Assembly: GCA_900545715.1 (NCBI GenBank)
Contig: URAJ01000042.1
Coordinates: forward strand, 1 to 18,293
Source: an uncultured Opitutales bacterium
GTDB lineage: Bacteria; Verrucomicrobiota; Verrucomicrobiia; Opitutales; Intestinicryptomonadaceae
Direction: 5' to 3'
Length of the DNA: 18,293 bases
Shown: positions 14,285-18,293 of the stretch, in pieces
Numbering within the stretch: the stretch's first letter is position 1
How the letters are laid out: each line of letters opens with the position of its first letter
Translations under genes and position numbers: made by a program
The notes under the pieces: generated by a model
What the model was told of the DNA's origin: nothing
Database searches by the model: none
Seen by the model: only the letters and a program-made list of their open reading frames with translations

Positions 14285-15925
14285 TCAATTTCCGGAAAGC
14301 ATTTTTCTCGCCGTATCCGAGACTTTGTCCGCCTCGGCAAATTTTTCCGCGAAAGCCTTTGAAGCGTCGTCGAACTCATCTTTATCATCGTCAAGCGCCG
14401 CTTCAAAGACCCTTCCTAAATTTACGAGAGCCTCCGCGTAAAGCGGATTTATGCGCGGAAGCGCCACCTTTATCTCCATGAGCCTGCGTTCGATATTATA
14501 GCGCACAAGAGTGTTTTCGCGGTATTTCCAGGCATCGGCGGGATTGAGCCCGAGCGGCTCGCCCGACGTATCTTCAGCCTGTAAAAACGACAGCCTTACT
14601 ATTTCCCCCCTCGACGCGCGCGTATTGTAAACGCCTCCTACGCGCGACCATATCTCGCCGCTAATAAAGCAGTTCCATACTATTTCAAAATTCTGCGGAT
14701 TTAATTTTTCAATCTCAGCGTAGGATTTTTGCGGATCCATAGCAGAAAGCTTCATAAGCAGCGGCCAAAATTTCCCGCTTCTGGAAGAGAGCCTCTCAAG
14801 AGTTTTTAAAGCCCAAAAACATTCGGCGGAATCGATTTCGGATAATATCGCGGTTTTTCCAAGAATTTCTCTCAAGGGCCTTGGAGGATTTTCCGCCGAT
14901 ATATCCGCAAATTCTCCGGTTAGTCCAAGCTTAACCCTGCATTGCAGATAGACCGAAAGCGCCTCGTCGAGCCACATGGGACATTCGCGGACGACTTTGC
15001 CGCTCCTTTCATATATCGCCTTGCGGAAAAGGGCGCCTGATACAAGCCTGCAAAAATGCGCAAAATCAAGCTTTTCATTCCAAAGGACAGTCAAAGTCAC
15101 GCCTCCGTTTTTATCCATGGAATATTGGGCGGCATTTTTATATTTTTCGGCGTCGGTTACGATTTGGACGATGATTTTATCCCCGAGTTTTATGTCCCCG
15201 CCCTCTCCCGTCTCAAATTCGTAAAACATAGACGAGGCTCCTTCGAGTATTTTGCGCGCAAGTGATATGCAATCCCCGTCGTCGGTTATTAGGTAAAAAG
15301 CGCTGTTAGACCACGATAGTATCGGCTCTGAATTCTCCTCAGGCTGCGGCAACGGCGAGGGGTCTTTTATATAGTATCCATTTTTAAGCTTTGAGGTATC
15401 TACAACATATTTTGGCTTTACGGGGTTCACAGGAACTTCGTCCGGCAATACGACGCGCTTCCCTCCCGGTTGAGCATCGGGGGATTTTTCTGCCTCTTTA
15501 TTTGTATCGCGCACAATTTTATTGTCCGGTTCTTTCGCGACTTTCGCCCTGTCCTGCTCTTTAGCATCTACCAAAACTTTTTTTGAATCGGCGTCGCCCG
15601 ATTTTTGGGGAGTTTTTATAACTTTCACGTCAGAAGCAGTTGCGGGCGATGGTGCAGGTTGCGGCAAGTCCGGCTCGGGGGCGGTTTCCGGTTCAGAAGG
15701 CGCGGGGAGCGCGGTTTTATCGCTCTGGGCAATTTCGCTTCCATATTTTTCGAGCATCTTTGAAAAGTCGAAGCCGCCGTTTACAACAAGCCCGCTTTCC
15801 TCCTTTCCCGCGGCCGCCGCGTCCGCCATCTTTTTTGCGAGCGCAATCTTTTCCGCGAGCGAAATTTCTCCGCCCGCCGCAATGCAATACGCAATAACCG
15901 CAACCGCTGCCGCAATTTTTTTCAT
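14285..15925 (-). CDS. Secreted protein resembling a peptidase MA-like gluzincin without HExxH
   Basis: A 546-aa protein with a signal-like N-terminus (residues 1-19, KKIAAAVAVIAYCIAAG). Residues 70-200 are Pro/Glu/Lys/Asp-rich and probably disordered. From about 205 there is a globular part whose layout resembles peptidase MA-like proteins: SAFYLITDDGDCISLARKI, a KIIVQIVTDAEKY strand, and then FAHFCRLVSGALFRKAI (288-304) where an HExxH helix would be expected, followed by PMWLDEALSVYLQ (316-328), which matches the usual 'P-W-L-x-E-A/G' element. The zinc-binding His-Glu-x-x-His is absent, so if the relation is right it is catalytically dead. The C-terminus is helical. The start overlaps the upstream stop by ATGA (15922-15925), so it is the third gene of a coupled trio. 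Function is unknown. Confidence 0.82.
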   Translation of the reverse strand: MKKIAAAVAVIAYCIAAGGEISLAEKIALAKKMADAAAAGKEESGLVVNGGFDFSKMLEKYGSEIAQSDKTALPAPSEPETAPEPDLPQPAPSPATASDVKVIKTPQKSGDADSKKVLVDAKEQDRAKVAKEPDNKIVRDTNKEAEKSPDAQPGGKRVVLPDEVPVNPVKPKYVVDTSKLKNGYYIKDPSPLPQPEENSEPILSWSNSAFYLITDDGDCISLARKILEGASSMFYEFETGEGGDIKLGDKIIVQIVTDAEKYKNAAQYSMDKNGGVTLTVLWNEKLDFAHFCRLVSGALFRKAIYERSGKVVRECPMWLDEALSVYLQCRVKLGLTGEFADISAENPPRPLREILGKTAILSEIDSAECFWALKTLERLSSRSGKFWPLLMKLSAMDPQKSYAEIEKLNPQNFEIVWNCFISGEIWSRVGGVYNTRASRGEIVRLSFLQAEDTSGEPLGLNPADAWKYRENTLVRYNIERRLMEIKVALPRINPLYAEALVNLGRVFEAALDDDKDEFDDASKAFAEKFAEADKVSDTARKMLSGN

Positions 15926-16479
15926 TTTTTGATATTTATAGTGGAATTCTCCAATTTTATTTCTTTTATATTTTCAAGGCCGATTTCATCAACTCTGTAA
16001 AGCGATTTCATATTATCGGCTATTTTTCTTGCGGCAAAAAGCGGTATTCTCGCCTTTCCGAGCCGCGCCCCGACCAATTTGGGGGCGGAGCCGTCAAAAG
16101 CGATGTCGAATTTCATTTCAGCCCCGGCGCTTTTTGCCAAAGACACTCTAACGCCCGCAGTCAACACACCTTCCGACAAATAAAACGTCGGAGGATTTGG
16201 AATGGCCAACGCAGTCTTGCGCGGATTTTTTTTCTGTTCCAAGTCTATTAGCAGTCCAAGAAATCCCTCTGTAAGCTCTTTGTCGGAAAGAGAAATCTCA
16301 GACGCGGAATCGTCAGACAAAAAATCCGATAGTGCGTCGGAATAGCCCGGATTGCGAGAAATATTGCCAAATTCAAAAGCTAGCGCGCAAAAGGCGCACA
16401 ACGCGCCGAAAATCGCAAATATCGCGTACGACAGCCCCGCGCGGAGCACAGCAAAAAACAGCGCCGTAAGCCTTTTCAT
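15922..16479 (-). CDS. Hypothetical membrane-anchored protein
   Basis: The ATG at 16479 (185 aa) is chosen because it overlaps the upstream stop by one base (TGATG) and starts right before a membrane helix; a start at 16518 would run 13 codons into the previous gene. Residues 1-5 are basic, residues about 8-34 are a hydrophobic helix (FFAVLRAGLSYAIFAIFGAL), and the rest should be periplasmic. The soluble part has an acidic helical stretch (DALSDFLSDDSASEISLSDKEL, in part) followed by alternating beta-type sequence to the end (FYLSEGVLTAGVRVSLA; MKFDIAFDG; NSTINIKK). 'LSDKELTEGFLGLL' then beta strands is loosely like YpmS/DUF2140-type anchored proteins, but I do not claim that family. Coupled on both sides to the neighbouring genes. 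Confidence 0.8.
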   Translation of the reverse strand: MKRLTALFFAVLRAGLSYAIFAIFGALCAFCALAFEFGNISRNPGYSDALSDFLSDDSASEISLSDKELTEGFLGLLIDLEQKKNPRKTALAIPNPPTFYLSEGVLTAGVRVSLAKSAGAEMKFDIAFDGSAPKLVGARLGKARIPLFAARKIADNMKSLYRVDEIGLENIKEIKLENSTINIKK

Positions 16480-18293
16480 CAGTACTTTTCCGCAACCCTT
16501 TCTATACCCATTCTGCACGCTTGGGAGGCAGGGAAAATCTTTTGCGCCGCCAAATAATAATTAAGCGCCGCTGCAAATTCTTTTTTGTTCTCCGCATCCT
16601 TGGCGCGGTTTAGCGCTTTTACGTAGTCGGAAACCTCCGGCGCAAGTCGCGCAATGGCCCGCGCGAGAACAGGGTCCGCCGAATCTATCCGCGACGCGTT
16701 TTCTAAAATATCCCACGCGAAATACGGACTCTTTTGCCTTTCAAACTCCGCAGCTTGGGCAATCAGCGAATCAATCTGGGAAATTTTTACAACAATTTCC
16801 CTCAACTTTTTGGCTCTCTCGGAATCGTTTTTAAACGCGATTCCGTATTCGGGCGCCTCGTCCATAATATCCCTGAAATTGCCCCGCTCTACATTCTCGT
16901 CAAATTTCTTTACATATGTGGATATGCCTTTCGTTAGCCCGAGAAGCTCGTCGTTAAACGCCTGGATACCCGGGTTGAGCGGCCAAAGAAGCGCGGCCTT
17001 TTCTATATTCTTTTTAACGTCGTCGGCCGCTCCGAGCGCCGCAGACTGCTTTGCCGCAAGAAGCGCCATATTGCTCGCGGTCTGCGCGGTTTTTACCTTC
17101 GAAAGCACTTCGCGCGAAGGGAAATCGGCAGCGAGCTTGGAAATCTCGTTTACAACTTCTTCGACTCCCCCCCAATCCTTCGAGTCAGCAAGCTCTTTTA
17201 TTGTAATGGCGTCTTTGTATATCTTGCGCAATACCTCGCGCTTTTCGGGCGAGAATACAGCCAAAGCGACGTCCTGCTCGCCAATTAAAAATGTTTCAAG
17301 CAGGCGCTCGAGAGCTGCGTATCTATCGCCCTTATCGTACAGGGTTTCGACCGCCGCCATGCCGTCTGCGATGTCCTTTCTTGCGTCTATTGCAATCATT
17401 TCGAGGGCGTCGGCAGTCGGGGTGAAATTGGAGACTTGCACAAGGTCTTTTATTTGTTCCCTCCCTACCTGCAATTCCTGCGCATTGCCGCGGTATATGT
17501 GCCTATAAAACATTGCGGAAATTTGCGCCTGCTGGAATTTGCGCTCCAGAATAAACGCGAGAATTTGCGACTGGAACTGCCATACTGCTTTCGTTGCGAC
17601 AGCCTCTTTCATTGCTTTTGCAGTGGCAAGCTCTGCGACTTGGCGCTGCAAATCCTGCAGCCTATACCCCAAGTCGGCCGTTCCGACAGTCGGGCTTGAC
17701 TGCGAATTTCGGGCCCGCCTTGAAGTAAGCCGCTTCATTTTGTCTGAGGCGTACTCCATAAATTCCGCTTTTTCCTTGGCGCGGAACTTGGCAGCTTTCA
17801 CGTCGCGCTCCTTTTCGTTTTCGGCGGATTTAAAATTTTCATACTCGTCGCGCATGCGCCACGATAGATACACGAGGTTTGCTATCACCAGGGACGAATC
17901 GCCGTCTATTTGATATTCAGCGGCGTCGAACAGCCTGCTCCACGCGTATTTTATGTTTTCTAAGGTTAGATTGTCGTTATTGGCGGCAAGCTGCGCTTCT
18001 ATTTCCGCGAGTATAGAGCGGTAGTTTTCGTAGTCGCCCAAATTGGCCGGCATGCTCAGATAGCGTTCAAACCGCGCGCGCACTATGCGGGAGTCTCCGA
18101 CGGAAAATGTCTTGCCCTTCCAGCGCAAATTTCCGTTCGTGTCAATCGAGTCTGTCTTTACGTCGAATATTCTGTCGGCAAACCGCTCTGCGGTGGAGCT
18201 TTCAAAAATTCCTGTGTTGGGAGCTTGCGCAGTTTGCTGCGGCGCTGCTGGCGCGGCCGGAGCCGACACGCTTTGCACAGGCGCGGACACGGG
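16479..18293 (-). CDS. Hypothetical helical-repeat protein (5' end beyond window)
   Basis: The frame is open to the right edge, so the N-terminus, probably with a signal peptide, lies outside; the GTG at 18290 is just an in-frame codon. About 604 residues are visible. The first 30 are Ala/Pro/Gln-rich linker. A short beta-type motif follows (GNLRWKGKTFSVGDSRIVRARFERYL). The rest is almost entirely helical, with a Lys/Glu/Arg-rich probable coiled coil at about 135-190, and TPR-like segments near the C-terminus (KSPYFAWDILENASRIDSAD and AENKKEFAAALNYYLAAQKI). No catalytic motif is visible. It is the first visible gene of the trio and its TGA overlaps the next ATG by one base. A scaffold or adaptor role would fit helical repeats but is only inference. 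Confidence 0.82.
   Translation of the reverse strand, partial: PVSAPVQSVSAPAAPAAPQQTAQAPNTGIFESSTAERFADRIFDVKTDSIDTNGNLRWKGKTFSVGDSRIVRARFERYLSMPANLGDYENYRSILAEIEAQLAANNDNLTLENIKYAWSRLFDAAEYQIDGDSSLVIANLVYLSWRMRDEYENFKSAENEKERDVKAAKFRAKEKAEFMEYASDKMKRLTSRRARNSQSSPTVGTADLGYRLQDLQRQVAELATAKAMKEAVATKAVWQFQSQILAFILERKFQQAQISAMFYRHIYRGNAQELQVGREQIKDLVQVSNFTPTADALEMIAIDARKDIADGMAAVETLYDKGDRYAALERLLETFLIGEQDVALAVFSPEKREVLRKIYKDAITIKELADSKDWGGVEEVVNEISKLAADFPSREVLSKVKTAQTASNMALLAAKQSAALGAADDVKKNIEKAALLWPLNPGIQAFNDELLGLTKGISTYVKKFDENVERGNFRDIMDEAPEYGIAFKNDSERAKKLREIVVKISQIDSLIAQAAEFERQKSPYFAWDILENASRIDSADPVLARAIARLAPEVSDYVKALNRAKDAENKKEFAAALNYYLAAQKIFPASQACRMGIERVAEKY

Noticed and set aside
16165..16195. 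Short inverted repeat TCCGAC/GTCGGA within the anchored-protein gene.
   Set aside because: Only 6 bp of perfect stem inside a coding region with no T-run; expected by chance.
16654..17508. Plus-strand open frame of 284 codons opposite the helical-repeat protein.
   Set aside because: Composition is a typical Ser/Ala/Leu shadow; the minus-strand frame is longer, coupled to neighbours and has coherent helical sequence.

Overview
The window looks like ordinary chromosome from a Gram-negative-type bacterium, most likely of the Verrucomicrobiota (Opitutia-like) or a close PVC relative; this is inference. The reasons are a Bat operon with a fused BatB/BatC, a TatA and guanylate kinase of the sort I associate with that group, lineage-restricted secreted proteins, mid-range GC, and starts that almost never have a Shine-Dalgarno sequence. 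There is no sign of an insertion sequence, phage, CRISPR array, tRNA or rRNA.

Layout. Positions 1-1308 (+) hold the 3' part, or all, of an unrecognised acidic, largely disordered protein. Positions 1451-10349 (+) are one compact Bat (Bacteroides aerotolerance-type) operon: MoxR AAA+ ATPase, DUF58 protein, a DUF4381-like membrane protein, BatA, a BatB-BatC fusion with a long Gln/Asn-rich tail, BatD, and a BatE-like TPR/SH3 protein. From the DUF58 gene onward every junction is an ATGA or TAATG overlap. A strong terminator follows at about 10378. Positions 10475-11848 (+) encode a membrane-anchored tri-haem cytochrome c peroxidase with its own terminator. Positions 11897-13814 (+) hold an acyl-ACP thioesterase, an unrecognised multi-pass membrane protein and guanylate kinase. 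A 15-bp bidirectional terminator separates these from four minus-strand genes: tatA, and a translationally coupled trio (read from 18293 to 14285) of a partial helical-repeat protein, a membrane-anchored protein and a secreted protein that resembles a gluzincin peptidase without its HExxH.

How the genes may work together. In Bat systems the MoxR ATPase is thought to act with VWA-domain membrane proteins in an envelope chaperone or stress-tolerance complex. Here BatA, BatB and the DUF58 protein all keep their metal-site residues, so the system looks intact. The peroxidase just downstream would remove H2O2 in the periplasm, which fits an oxidative or envelope-stress theme, although the terminator says it is a separate transcription unit. 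The minus-strand trio is the least explained part of the window and the best candidate for an undescribed envelope system.
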